Shown in pieces: positions 14,929 through 23,045 of a DNA stretch of 32,079 nucleotides. The notes below the pieces were generated by a model. It was not told the DNA's origin and ran no database searches. It worked only from the letters and a program-made list of their open reading frames with translations. A program made the position numbers and the translations under genes. Numbering within the stretch: the stretch's first letter is position 1; each line of letters opens with the position of its first letter. The DNA comes from a virus, in IMG/VR virus record IMGVR_UViG_3300007234_000017, positions 1 through 32,079 of that record; one strand, given 5' to 3'.

Positions 14929-15546
14929 CTAGGCCCTTTCCAGCGTCTCGAGCTCGTCGATAAAGCGGCGATAGAACTCCTGGTCGGCCGAGCGGACGAC
15001 CGCGTCGAATGAAAGCGAGCGCGCAATCCGGATACGCTTCACCAGGACCGCGACCAGGATCGAGCGGGTCCGGGTCTGGCGGACGATGTAGATCCGTTTT
15101 CCGTCCGAGCTCTTGACGAGCCGAACTCCCTTGTCCTCGGCCGTCACCCGGTAGCCGCGCGCTCGAGGCCCGCGCTTGCCGCGCTTCTCGATCGGCACAT
15201 AGAGCCAGCCGCCGCGCGTCGGTTGCAGCGTCGCGCCCTCGACATACGGGAGGAGGTAGTCGACGAAGCCCGCGCCCCGCCCCCTCCCGAATTTCGAGAA
15301 CACCAGGCCCGCGCCCTTGAACGAGCCGTCGTCGTAGACCTTGGAACGGATCGCGTTCCCGATCCGGCGGCCGCCGCCGGAGACCTTGCCCGAGCCCGCG
15401 AAACGCCGGTTGACCGCGTCGCGGGCGGCCAACTGGACCGACCGCGTCGTTTTGCCGATCGCGTTCCGGCGCGCCTTGGCGATCCGCTCGGCATCGGCCC
15501 GGAGGGTCGCCTCGAGGTTGCCGGAGAGTGCCGCCTCGAGCCTCAC
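14929..15546 (-). CDS. Tail completion / minor tail protein (gpZ-like, DUF6441-like), 205 aa
   Basis: The start is the GTG at 15546, which overlaps the stop of the FII-like gene (GTGA, 15543-15546); a longer upstream start at 15573 is less likely. The sequence has an N-terminal helix (RLEAALSGNLEATLRADAER), a basic middle (ARRNAIGKTTRSVQLAARDA), the GNAIRSKVY element, and FSKFGRGRGAGFVDYLLPYVEGATL. It then runs through GGWLYVPIE to a C-terminal helix ending in FYRRFIDELETLERA. This is the pattern of the DUF6441/gpZ-like proteins found between FII-like connectors and tail terminators, thought to help join or complete the tail. Confidence 0.7.
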   Translation of the reverse strand: MRLEAALSGNLEATLRADAERIAKARRNAIGKTTRSVQLAARDAVNRRFAGSGKVSGGGRRIGNAIRSKVYDDGSFKGAGLVFSKFGRGRGAGFVDYLLPYVEGATLQPTRGGWLYVPIEKRGKRGPRARGYRVTAEDKGVRLVKSSDGKRIYIVRQTRTRSILVAVLVKRIRIARSLSFDAVVRSADQEFYRRFIDELETLERA

Positions 15547-15860
15547 GCCGAAACGCTCGCCTCGACCGTCCACACCGAGCGCGAGACGTCGAGGGTCGCC
15601 GACTGGACGACCAGGACCTCGCCCTCGGCCGTGACCAGGTCGCCCCGGACCGGCTCGGCGACCTCGCTCCGGCGGACCACGAACACCCGCGTATCAGCGT
15701 TAATCCCCAGGCTCCCGAGCTCGAGGGTCTCGACCGGGCGGTCGAGGATGATCGAGACGGTCGAGCCGCCGCCGCCGGCCGCCGGCGCGTAGGACGCCGA
15801 GACCGCGAAGTCGTCGGCGGCGAACATGCCGGCCAGGTCGTCGGCGTTCTCGACCGCCAC
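15543..15860 (-). CDS. Head-tail joining protein (FII-like), 105 aa
   Basis: The protein starts at a GTG at 15860 with GAGG eight bases upstream. After a short helix it has the beta-barrel pattern of lambda gpFII: FAVSASYAPAAGGGGSTVSI, then LDRPVETLELG, FVVRRSEVAEPVRGDLVTAE and VLVVQSATLDVSRSVWTVEA. FII binds the connector and provides the site for the tail. Its length (105) is close to lambda FII (117). It lies right after the capsid genes and before the tail completion gene, as in other siphophages. An internal Met at residue 12 (MFAADDF) is an alternative start. Confidence 0.78.
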   Translation of the reverse strand: MAVENADDLAGMFAADDFAVSASYAPAAGGGGSTVSIILDRPVETLELGSLGINADTRVFVVRRSEVAEPVRGDLVTAEGEVLVVQSATLDVSRSVWTVEASVSA

Positions 15861-15863
15861 CGA

Positions 15864-16070
15864 TCAGCCCTCGGAATTGTCGCCGGCCGGGCGCTCGCCC
15901 TTACCGGCGGTCGGACGCTTGACCTTCTCGACATTGGCCCGCCCGCAGGCGACGAGCTCGGCCCCGAGGCCCTCCGGGACGCGGAAGGCGTCACCGACCG
16001 ACATGCTCTTACCGGCCACGCGGATACCGCGAGCCGCGTAGAGCTCGACCATCTTTGGCGCTTTCGCCAT
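15864..16070 (-). CDS. Small head protein of unknown role, 68 aa
   Basis: The ATG at 16070 is preceded by CGGAGGAG, a strong ribosome binding site. The protein reads KMVELYAARGIRVAGKSMSV, then GDAFRVPEGLGAELVACGRANVEKV, a compact strand-helix pattern with a hydrophilic tail. Proteins of this kind ('vel.A.rgi...G....Gd.~.v....a..Lia.grA') are common between capsid and head-tail joining genes in phages with this gene order and are usually hypothetical. No enzyme motif. It follows the hairpin at 16146-16173, so it may be expressed less than the capsid. Confidence 0.7.
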   Translation of the reverse strand: MAKAPKMVELYAARGIRVAGKSMSVGDAFRVPEGLGAELVACGRANVEKVKRPTAGKGERPAGDNSEG

Positions 16071-16145
16071 CTGTCTGCACTCCTCCGATTAGGATTGTCT
16101 CTTGCCTGGGAACCGCCCGGCCGGGATGCACGTCCGAGGGATAGG

Positions 16146-16173
16146 CGGCCGGAGCGGTCGCCCGCTCCGGCCG
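16146..16173 (-). terminator. Perfect 12-bp hairpin after the capsid gene
   Basis: CGGCCGGAGCGG (16146-16157) and CCGCTCCGGCCG (16162-16173) pair perfectly around the loop TCGC. It starts eight bases after the capsid stop codon at 16181. There is no T-run on the minus side, so it may act as an mRNA-stabilising or partial terminator hairpin that raises capsid expression over downstream genes. Confidence 0.6.
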
Positions 16174-16180
16174 GAGATCG

Positions 16181-17545
16181 TCAGGTCGTAAGCATGTCCT
16201 GCATCGCCGAGAACGAGGCGACATGACGGGCGCCGACGTCGACGTCCTGGAAGGCGCGGACGACCAGGCCGCCGCGATCGCCGAGCGTGAACGGGTCCGT
16301 GGTCATGTCGACGACCCCCCACTCGCCAATTACCAGATCGGACCAGTTGCCGAAGATCGCCGCCGAGCACACCGCACCCGACGTGCCCTTGACGAGATTC
16401 GACGGGACCTGGCTCGAGGCGTAGGCCGAATACCCGTTGACCTCGCCGACGCCCGGCATACCGGCCATGTTGCCCCACACCATGCGTTGATCGGTCCCGA
16501 CAACGGTCGTCTTAAGCTTGCCGCGCGCCGCCGGCGTCGTCAGGTACGCGAGCGTACCCTCGTCGGCATTGGCGACCGCGACGTCGGTCTCGAGCTCGAC
16601 CATATGCGCATAGGTCGGCGCCGAGCCATTCGTACCGCCGGCAACGTCGCCGATGCCGGTCATGTTTAACAGGCCCTCCGGCTCGCCGCCGGAGCCCGCC
16701 CCGTTGATCGCCGCCGCGTCGATCGCCCGCGCGATGACCTCGACGAGATCGTTGCGGACCATCGCCTCGGCGTCCGGCGAGGACTGGATCAGCAGCCGCC
16801 GCGAGAGGTCGACCCGGCCGGCGACCGTGTTCGGCGAGAGCGTCAACTGTGCCGTCGTCGGCGTGCTCTCGGTCACGTCGGTTGCCTCGGTAGCGAGCCA
16901 GTAGGCGGTTGCACCGGCGGCGAGCTTGGGAATATCGACGTCGCCCACCAGGCCGGAGAGCACGCGGGCGCCGAGCCGGCGGACCATCATGCGCGACCGA
17001 AGCGCGTCGATGAACGAGCCGGCCAGGTGATCGGTCCCGACCATTTCGGCGCCGGTCCCGGCACCGCCGGCGGTCAGGTCACGCGAGGCGCCCGCCCCCG
17101 GCAGGACCCGGAAACCGGCCGACCGCATGACGTCGTATGGCAGGAAGAACCCGCGCGCCTCGCGGCCGGTCGAGCGGCGGATCTGGTCGGCGACCGCCTC
17201 GATCGCGTCGCGCTCGAGCTCGGCCCCCCGCCAGTCCCGCGCGGCGTGCGCCCGGAGCGCCCGGAACAGCGAGAACGAAGCGACCTCACGGTCCGTCATG
17301 CCGATCTGGCTCGCCGGGACCTCGATCTCGGCACCGTCGCCGAGCGCCTCGAGGAGCACGCCCCGGAAAGCCGCCAGGGTCTCGCCGCGCGCGATCGCCG
17401 CGTCGGCCAGGTCGCGGCGGTTGAGCCGCACGCCGAGGGCGAGGATCTCGCCGACCTCGGCATTGCGGGCGGCGATCGCGTCCGCGACCGAACGATCGCC
17501 GGCCGCCGCCGTGGTGGTGGTGGTAGTCGTGGTCTGCCCGGCCAT
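16181..17545 (-). CDS. Possible separate major capsid protein from an internal start, 454 aa
   Basis: Inside the fusion gene, codon 206 is an ATG preceded by AGGAGG (17554-17559) with an 8-base spacer, the best ribosome binding site arrangement possible. The coding sequence around it encodes a disordered linker (REEGAAMAGQ), so nothing in the protein demands that purine-rich stretch. Translation from here would give the delta region and coat domain without protease. Capsid is needed in several hundred copies and protease in few, so a nested start would solve the stoichiometry, as nested genes do in lambda C/Nu3. This is an inference from the site; I cannot show that it is used. Confidence 0.55.
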   Translation of the reverse strand: MAGQTTTTTTTTAAAGDRSVADAIAARNAEVGEILALGVRLNRRDLADAAIARGETLAAFRGVLLEALGDGAEIEVPASQIGMTDREVASFSLFRALRAHAARDWRGAELERDAIEAVADQIRRSTGREARGFFLPYDVMRSAGFRVLPGAGASRDLTAGGAGTGAEMVGTDHLAGSFIDALRSRMMVRRLGARVLSGLVGDVDIPKLAAGATAYWLATEATDVTESTPTTAQLTLSPNTVAGRVDLSRRLLIQSSPDAEAMVRNDLVEVIARAIDAAAINGAGSGGEPEGLLNMTGIGDVAGGTNGSAPTYAHMVELETDVAVANADEGTLAYLTTPAARGKLKTTVVGTDQRMVWGNMAGMPGVGEVNGYSAYASSQVPSNLVKGTSGAVCSAAIFGNWSDLVIGEWGVVDMTTDPFTLGDRGGLVVRAFQDVDVGARHVASFSAMQDMLTT

Positions 17546-18160
17546 CGCCGCGCCCTCCTCTCGGTTGCTGTCGTCGTCAGTCTCGGCGCCGGCGTCACCG
17601 GAGCCGCTAGTCTCGTCGGCCGGAAGCCCCAGGACGGGGACCTCCGGGACGCCCTGGTCGCCCGACCGCCCGATCCCGACCGTGACATCGGCCGGGACGG
17701 AGACGATCGAGACCTCGATCGGCGACCACCGGGTCGCGCGATAGATCACCACCTCGTCGGCCTCGCTCTCGAGGCGGATTTCGTGGAAGCGGAAATTCAG
17801 CGAGACGCCGGTCCGGATACCGTCGACGACGTCGCGAAAGACCTCCTCGCCGAGCGGCGAGCGGGAGAACCTGGCGACCGCCCGGCCGACCCCGCCGGCG
17901 ATCCTCACGCTCTCGATCCGGCCGATCTGGCGGGTCCGGTCATGGTCGAGGAGGAGCGGCAGGACCCCGCGCTCGAACCGCTCGAGATCGATTTCGCCGT
18001 CGCCGTGGCCGAGGATCACGAACTCGCCCGGCCAGTCCTCGACCGGCGTCTCGCTCGAGAACGCGAGCTCGACCGTCCGCGCCTCCTCCTCGATCGTCTC
18101 GCGCGTGAAACTCGCCGCGCGAGACCCGACTCCCGGAAGGGTCTGCCTAATGGTGCTCAT
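16181..18160 (-). CDS. Fused prohead protease and HK97-type major capsid protein, 659 aa
   Basis: The ATG overlaps the portal stop (ATGA, 18157-18160). Residues 1-165 are an S78/HK97-type prohead protease: LLLDHD with His73, RTGVSLNF with Ser120, and RWSPIEVSIVSVPAD with Glu149, matching the His-Ser-Glu pattern of this family. A flexible linker follows (ETDDDSNREEG) and a run of eight Thr. Residues about 222-300 are a helical delta/scaffold-like region (IAARNAEVGEILALGVRLNR). Residues 300-659 are the HK97-fold coat domain, with the typical IDAAAINGAGSGGEPEGLLN near the middle. Protease-capsid fusions occur in other phages and are not unique to this one. An internal start at 17545 could supply free capsid; see its own entry. 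Confidence 0.92.
   Translation of the reverse strand: MSTIRQTLPGVGSRAASFTRETIEEEARTVELAFSSETPVEDWPGEFVILGHGDGEIDLERFERGVLPLLLDHDRTRQIGRIESVRIAGGVGRAVARFSRSPLGEEVFRDVVDGIRTGVSLNFRFHEIRLESEADEVVIYRATRWSPIEVSIVSVPADVTVGIGRSGDQGVPEVPVLGLPADETSGSGDAGAETDDDSNREEGAAMAGQTTTTTTTTAAAGDRSVADAIAARNAEVGEILALGVRLNRRDLADAAIARGETLAAFRGVLLEALGDGAEIEVPASQIGMTDREVASFSLFRALRAHAARDWRGAELERDAIEAVADQIRRSTGREARGFFLPYDVMRSAGFRVLPGAGASRDLTAGGAGTGAEMVGTDHLAGSFIDALRSRMMVRRLGARVLSGLVGDVDIPKLAAGATAYWLATEATDVTESTPTTAQLTLSPNTVAGRVDLSRRLLIQSSPDAEAMVRNDLVEVIARAIDAAAINGAGSGGEPEGLLNMTGIGDVAGGTNGSAPTYAHMVELETDVAVANADEGTLAYLTTPAARGKLKTTVVGTDQRMVWGNMAGMPGVGEVNGYSAYASSQVPSNLVKGTSGAVCSAAIFGNWSDLVIGEWGVVDMTTDPFTLGDRGGLVVRAFQDVDVGARHVASFSAMQDMLTT
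17554..17559 (-). promoter_or_regulatory. Strong Shine-Dalgarno inside the protease-capsid gene
   Basis: The minus strand reads AGGAGG, full complementarity to the 16S anti-SD core, eight bases before an in-frame ATG at 17545. It falls in the linker between protease and capsid. Confidence 0.65.
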
Positions 18161-19707
18161 TGCCCTTTGTCCTCCTCAGTTGCGGCCGCGACCGCGACCA
18201 GGTCGACGGAGGCCGGCTGATATCGGCGCGGCCCGCCCTCCTCCTCGGCGAGCTCGGCGGCGATCTCGGCAAAGTCGGCGCCGCGCTCCTCGGCGACCCG
18301 TTGCCGCGAAGTGAGGCCGAGCTCGATCTCTTTCTCCTTAGCGGCGATCTCCTTGAGCGGGTCCACCCACGCCCAGCCTCGCGGCATGAACACCCGCGAG
18401 ACGCGGGCGAGGTCCGCCGTCTTAAGCGGCAGGCGCCCCGCCAGGCTCGCGGCCTCGAGCCAGGCGCCGACCAGGTCGTCGAGGCCCTCGATAACGAGCG
18501 CCTGGAAATCCGCCCATTGGTCGCGGTCGCCGAGGACGCCTTGACGGATCGACGAGTAGTTGACGCCCTCGAGGTCGCCGGCAAACTCGGCATAGGAGAC
18601 GCCGAGGCCGGCGGCCGCGCCGCGCAACATGGTTTTCGTGAACGCCGGATATTGCGACGTCGGGTGTTGCGGATCGAACGGAGTGAATTGCGCGCCATCC
18701 GGCAGGATGCCGAACTCGCCCGGCTGCACGCTGAAAACGAGGTCGCCGTCGCGGTTGCGAGCACCGGCCGCCGGCCCGCCCTCGCCCTCGAGATCGGCCT
18801 CCTCGCCGCCCCACTCCTCCGGCACGCCGCCGGTAAAGAAACCCATTTTCGACGCCGCCGTCCGGGCGGCCACGAGCTCGGCTTGTTCATACTCGCCGAA
18901 CTGCCGCAGCCGCTTGCCGGTCGGATTAAACCAGGGAACCCCCCGGACCTGGCCCGGCTCCTCCTGGTCGAAGATATGGACGATCCCGGAGGCCGGGACC
19001 CGGACCCGGCGGCGAACGCTCGCGGGCGCGACCGGCGCATCCGGATGCGCGACCAGCAGGTAATAAGCGACCGGCCGAGACCGACCGTCGATCTCCACCC
19101 CCATAATCACCCGGTTCCCGTCCTCGAGCCGGCGCGTGTATTCAGCGTCAAGAAGGACCGGGTCGATCGGTTGTACAGCGAACCCCCACGGCCCGGCCTC
19201 GCGCCCGAAAACCTTGCGCGCGAGGAACTCACCGTCGCGGACCAGGCCGACGACGATCGCGCGTTGCAGCCCGCGCCAGGAGAGCAGGCCGTCGAGCGTG
19301 ACGCCGCCGCCGGCGAGGCCGCGTTTCGACCAGGCCGCGAACTCGGCCGCCAGGACCGCGAGGACCTGGTCGTCGAGCCCGACGAACCGGGTCCGGATGC
19401 CGGCGCGGCCGAGCACGCCGGCGCGAACCCGTTTCAGGAAGCCGCGCGCATAGTCCTCGTTCCGCGCCAGGTCGCGCGAGCGCGCCTGCATCACCCGCAG
19501 GCCGTCTCGCAGGACCGCGTTCGGATCGCGGTTGACGGTCGTCCAATTAGCCCAGGCGTTCGAAGCACCCGCCATCTGGTAGGACCGCAGGCCGAGGCCG
19601 CGACCGACCGCGACCGCCGGCGAGGTATTCAGGACCGCCGAGATCACCCGCGCGAGCACGCCGGGCCCCGACGCCTCCGGCCGGCGGCCGTTGCCCGCCC
19701 GCGCCAT
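18157..19707 (-). CDS. Portal protein, lambda gpB family, 516 aa
   Basis: The protein matches the Phage_portal_2 (lambda B) family: N-terminal LRSYQMAGASNAWANWTTVN, the region DLARNEDYARGFLKRVRAGV, FAVQPIDPVLLDAEYTRRLE, then MGVEIDGRSRPVAYYLL and VPASGIVHIFDQEEPGQVRG, followed by VPWFNPTGKRLRQFGEYEQA. These are the conserved blocks of the stem and wing. Twelve copies form the ring through which DNA is pumped. Its length is close to lambda gpB (533). The start overlaps the stop of the upstream gene by one base (TAATG, 19705-19709). Its C-terminus is charged and flexible. Confidence 0.93.
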   Translation of the reverse strand: MARAGNGRRPEASGPGVLARVISAVLNTSPAVAVGRGLGLRSYQMAGASNAWANWTTVNRDPNAVLRDGLRVMQARSRDLARNEDYARGFLKRVRAGVLGRAGIRTRFVGLDDQVLAVLAAEFAAWSKRGLAGGGVTLDGLLSWRGLQRAIVVGLVRDGEFLARKVFGREAGPWGFAVQPIDPVLLDAEYTRRLEDGNRVIMGVEIDGRSRPVAYYLLVAHPDAPVAPASVRRRVRVPASGIVHIFDQEEPGQVRGVPWFNPTGKRLRQFGEYEQAELVAARTAASKMGFFTGGVPEEWGGEEADLEGEGGPAAGARNRDGDLVFSVQPGEFGILPDGAQFTPFDPQHPTSQYPAFTKTMLRGAAAGLGVSYAEFAGDLEGVNYSSIRQGVLGDRDQWADFQALVIEGLDDLVGAWLEAASLAGRLPLKTADLARVSRVFMPRGWAWVDPLKEIAAKEKEIELGLTSRQRVAEERGADFAEIAAELAEEEGGPRRYQPASVDLVAVAAATEEDKGQ

Positions 19708-20249
19708 TAGCCGAGCCTCGCCAGGATGCGGCGGCGACCGCCGAGACCGCGCCGCATCCGAGCGGCCGTTTCTTCGCCGTCGACCCGATCGCGATAGTAG
19801 TCGCGGAGTTTCAGGAGGTCGGCGATCGGCGTCCGAACCAGCTTGCGGCCGGCAAGCTCATAACTCTCCTGGTCCTTTGTCGCGCGGCCCTCGATCACCG
19901 CCTCGACCGCCTCGAGCGTGCGGCGCGCGTGCGAGCGGAGATCGGCCGCCGCCGCGACGTTCGGGTCGAGCCGGATATGACCGCGCGAAACCTCGTATCG
20001 CTCGGCCCCGCTCGCGACGGTCGCGACCCACTCGTAACCGCCGGCGACCCAGGACGCCGTCGTCGCGGCGGCCACCGTGACCAGGTGATCCGAGCCCGAC
20101 GCGGCGGCGTCGAAGGTGTAGCGGTTGGCCGCGCTCAACAGGTTGTAAGTGAGGACCCAGGTCGGCGCCGGATAGTCGGCGAACGACCGCGAGAACGCGA
20201 GAGTATCGCCGGCGCGATGCCGGAGCGGCTCGATCGTCGGAACGGTCAT
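19707..20249 (-). CDS. Head-tail connector-like protein with gpW-like C-terminus, 180 aa
   Basis: The ATG overlaps the terminase stop (ATGA, 20246-20249). The N-terminal 85 residues form a beta-sandwich-like domain (RHRAGDTLAFSRSFADYPAP, WVLTYNLLSAANRYTF, GYEWVATVASGAERYEVSRG). The C-terminal part is helical (SHARRTLEAVEAVIEGRATK, then DQESYELAGRKLVRTPIADL and LKLRDYYRDRVDGEE), and resembles gpW, the small protein that stabilises packaged DNA and prepares the portal for the tail. Two-part proteins of this kind lie between GpA-type terminases and portal genes in many phages. The order terminase, gpW-like, portal is that of lambda (A, W, B). Confidence 0.7.
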   Translation of the reverse strand: MTVPTIEPLRHRAGDTLAFSRSFADYPAPTWVLTYNLLSAANRYTFDAAASGSDHLVTVAAATTASWVAGGYEWVATVASGAERYEVSRGHIRLDPNVAAAADLRSHARRTLEAVEAVIEGRATKDQESYELAGRKLVRTPIADLLKLRDYYRDRVDGEETAARMRRGLGGRRRILARLG

Positions 20250-22414
20250 AGGCTCCCCACTTTCCAGGACCCGGAGGAACGACCCGGCCGGCGGCCAGGC
20301 CGGCGGACACGCGGCGCGGCCGCGACCGGCCGATCGGCGGCGACTGGCGCGGCGACGGCCTGGTCGTCCGCCTGGTCGTCGGCCTGGTCGTCGGCCTGGT
20401 CGCGCGCCTGGTCGTCGGCCTGGTCGGCGGCCGGAGCCGCCTCGGCGATCGAGACCGGCCGGCAGAACCACGGGAGCGAGCGCCAGGTATGCGCCCGGAG
20501 CTTGTGCGCCACGGCGGCCGCGTAGGCGGCGAGGTCGAGGGTCTCGTTTGCGCCCGACCGCTCCCACTTGCCGGCGACCTTGCGCTCGGCCGTGAGCTCG
20601 GCGAACACCGCCGCCGGCACGTCGAGCGGGAACCGGATCGAGGTCGGACCGTCGTCGGCACGGGCGAGCCGGCGATGGACGATCGCCTTGAGCTCAGAGA
20701 CGTTGAGAATATGAAGGTCGACGACCTGGCGGACGCCGCGCTCGACCCGGTCGATCGGCGACACCCGGACGAGCGGACCGCTCGACGTGTTCGCGCCTTT
20801 CACCAGAACCAGGCGCCGGCGGTCGATCGGCGGCCGGCCGTCCCGCTTGGAACCGGCGACGCCCCGCAGGAACCAGGAATATGCGGACGCCGTGACCCCG
20901 TCGAGGCCGCCGCTATCGACCGCGACGACCGCGATCGGAAGCGCCCGCGACGGATCGCCGGCGAGCGGATAGCGCGCGCCGAGGACCCGGCGAAACAGAA
21001 CATCCCATTGCTCCGGGCGCTCGGCCGGGCGGATATCGGTCCGCCCGTCCTCCTCCTGGCGGATCGCGAAGCGGTCGACGATCGCCGAGGACTGGCGGCG
21101 ATCGAACCCGGAGACCAGGACCTCGAAACGGTCGGCCTGGACGTCGACGGTCGCGACCAGGTAGTCGACCCCGGCCGGCACCGTACCGAGCCGGTAGGCC
21201 GACGCCTCGGCGCGCTCCTCGAGATCCTCGGCGGCGATCGGCCGGTCGCCGGCCGTGATATCGACATACGGGAACCCGTAGTCGGTATTGACGACGGTCC
21301 GGAGCGCCTGGTCGTCGGCGCGCTCGGCGAACCGGATCTCAGCTTTCCGGTAGGCGAACGCGAGCTCGCCCCAGGAGGCGAAGTTGCTCGCGATCCCACA
21401 AAACCACCAGGACCGCACCCGACCCGGCCGGCGCTCGCCCGCAAGCTCGCCGGCGGCCGAGATCGACACGCCCTCCGGGAGCCAGACGCCGGCGTCATTC
21501 ATCGCCGCTTTCGCGCGCTCCTCGAGCGCCGCGCCGCAATGCGGGCATATGAGGACGACCGCCCCGCGCGCCTCCTCCGGCGAGCACCCGGCCGGCCAAT
21601 GCAGCCCCGCAAACCCGCCCGACGCGCGCGGCGGGACGTTGAGCGGCCGGCGGTCGAGATCGAACCCGGCGGCGAAGAACTCGCCACACTCGCCGCACGG
21701 CCAATGCCAGAGCCGGCGATCGCCCTCGAGATAGAGCGGCATGATGCCGGAGAGCGTAAGGCGCTTGGGCGAGGAGGTTACGAACACCCGGCCATTCGAC
21801 CCGAACGTCTTTGTCCGTTGCCGGGCGAGCTCGACGATATCGCCCTCGGTCCCGATCGCGTCGGCCATGCTGTCGCGCTCGTCGATCAGCACGACCGGGA
21901 CCGGCCGGCTCGAGACCTGGCTCGAGGTCGGCCAGGCGAGCGTGACAATCGAGCCGTTCCGAAAGACTTTTTGATAGGCCGTGTCGTCGGAGCGCGCGGC
22001 GCCGAGCTCGTCCGCGAGCACCGGCGACGGCCGGAGGAGCTTTTCGTCGATCCGGCGGTCGGCGAAATCGCGGGCGAGATCCTTCGTCGGCTCAAACACC
22101 AGGAGGTCGGCCGGGCGGACCTTCGCGGCGTGACCGATCGCGTTGAGGATGACCTCGGTCTTACCGAATTGTGACGGCCCGACCAGGACCGCCAGGTCGA
22201 CCGCCCGGTCCGCGACCGCGTCCATTGGCTCGACCAGGTAGGGCGCGAGCTCGTTGCGCCACGGCCCGACGTAGCTCCCTCGGTTGTTAAGCCGGCGATA
22301 GCGCGCGGCCGCCTCAGAGACGGTCATCCTCGCGCGCCGCAGGCCGGCGACCGCCGCCTCGACCACGCGCTCCGGACGCGCGAACCCGCCGAGCTTTTCG
22401 ACCGCCAGGCTCAT
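20246..22414 (-). CDS. Terminase large subunit, GpA family, 722 aa
   Basis: The packaging ATPase/nuclease is recognised by VGPSQFGKTE (residues 78-87, the adenine-linked Walker A of GpA proteins), VVLIDERD (174-181, Walker B with the catalytic acid pair), and FVTSSP (211-216, coupling motif). A zinc-ribbon-like pair of CxxC motifs follows (WPCGECGEFF and LICPHCG). The nuclease half has VATVDVQADRFEVLVSGFD and VAVDSGGLDGVT with candidate metal-binding Asp residues. The C-terminal 70 residues are a low-complexity tail with tandem DDQA repeats and a basic end (RVRRPGRRPGRSS). The start overlaps the small subunit (ATGA). GpA terminases usually cut at cos sites. Confidence 0.94.
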   Translation of the reverse strand: MSLAVEKLGGFARPERVVEAAVAGLRRARMTVSEAAARYRRLNNRGSYVGPWRNELAPYLVEPMDAVADRAVDLAVLVGPSQFGKTEVILNAIGHAAKVRPADLLVFEPTKDLARDFADRRIDEKLLRPSPVLADELGAARSDDTAYQKVFRNGSIVTLAWPTSSQVSSRPVPVVLIDERDSMADAIGTEGDIVELARQRTKTFGSNGRVFVTSSPKRLTLSGIMPLYLEGDRRLWHWPCGECGEFFAAGFDLDRRPLNVPPRASGGFAGLHWPAGCSPEEARGAVVLICPHCGAALEERAKAAMNDAGVWLPEGVSISAAGELAGERRPGRVRSWWFCGIASNFASWGELAFAYRKAEIRFAERADDQALRTVVNTDYGFPYVDITAGDRPIAAEDLEERAEASAYRLGTVPAGVDYLVATVDVQADRFEVLVSGFDRRQSSAIVDRFAIRQEEDGRTDIRPAERPEQWDVLFRRVLGARYPLAGDPSRALPIAVVAVDSGGLDGVTASAYSWFLRGVAGSKRDGRPPIDRRRLVLVKGANTSSGPLVRVSPIDRVERGVRQVVDLHILNVSELKAIVHRRLARADDGPTSIRFPLDVPAAVFAELTAERKVAGKWERSGANETLDLAAYAAAVAHKLRAHTWRSLPWFCRPVSIAEAAPAADQADDQARDQADDQADDQADDQAVAAPVAADRPVAAAPRVRRPGRRPGRSSGSWKVGSL
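20359..20430. repeat. Tandem 12-bp repeat in the terminase C-terminus
   Basis: CCTGGTCG recurs every 12 bases at 20359, 20371, 20383, 20395, 20407 and 20419. On the coding (minus) strand each unit encodes DDQA or a close variant. It is in frame, so copy number can change without breaking the gene. Confidence 0.85.
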
Positions 22415-23004
22415 TCGCCGCCCCCGGTCGCCTCGACGACCTGGTCGGCCAGGTCGTTAAGCGCCTCGTCGAGATCGTCCGCCAGGACGCCGACGAGCTC
22501 CGGCGCCAGGCCGTGACGCCGGGCGAGCTCGTCCGGGATAGCGCGGACCTGGTCGGCGAACGTCCGCATGGCGACCGTGAGCACCGCCGCCAGGTCGTCG
22601 ACCCGGACCAGGCGCCCGCGCGCGAGCTCGACCGCGACGAGCTCGCGTTGTGCCGCCGCGTGCTCGCGGATTTGCTTCGCGGACAGGACGCCGCCGCCCT
22701 CGCCCTCCGGCCGGATCATGTCCTCGCCGAAAATCTCGAGCGCAAGTTGATCGTCGCTTACACGCTTGCGCCGGCGCTCGTCCTCGGCCCGCTCGAGCTC
22801 GGCCTCGCGCCAGGCCGCCACCGCCCGAAGGGAGAACTTGTAAGGAACCCCGTTCGAACCGCCCTCGAGGACCGGGCATTCGCGGACGATCCACTCCCGC
22901 ACGGTCGGAACCGACACGCTGAAAAAGCGCGCGGTCTCGGTCAGGTTCCGGACGTCTTCGACGTCCGCACCCGCCGGCGCGTCATTTTCTTGCGTGAGAG
23001 CCAT
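22411..23004 (-). CDS. Terminase small subunit, Nu1-like, 197 aa
   Basis: The N-terminal third is a MerR/Nu1-type winged helix: NLTETARFFSVSVPTVREWI (recognition helix SVPTVREWI) followed by GVPYKFSLRAVAAWREAE, the wing and following helix. The middle is a charged helix (AEDERRRKRVSDDQLALEIF), and the C-terminal part (RTFADQVRAIPDELARRHGL) is the assembly/large-subunit-binding region. Such proteins bind the packaging site and load the large subunit. The ATG at 23004 has only a weak ribosome binding site (GGCGG), which is odd for an operon head. It is the first gene after a 291-base non-coding stretch and is coupled to the large subunit by ATGA. Confidence 0.88.
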   Translation of the reverse strand: MALTQENDAPAGADVEDVRNLTETARFFSVSVPTVREWIVRECPVLEGGSNGVPYKFSLRAVAAWREAELERAEDERRRKRVSDDQLALEIFGEDMIRPEGEGGGVLSAKQIREHAAAQRELVAVELARGRLVRVDDLAAVLTVAMRTFADQVRAIPDELARRHGLAPELVGVLADDLDEALNDLADQVVEATGGGE

Positions 23005-23045
23005 AAGCCAGCCGACCGCCCATCATAAACAAGAGCAAAAACCGA

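Noticed and set aside
18160-19710. Long plus-strand open frames opposite the portal and terminase genes (18160-19710 and 20489-22174)
   Set aside because: They arise from the scarcity of AT-rich stop codons at this GC content and show low-complexity Arg-rich translations; the minus-strand genes are confidently identified.
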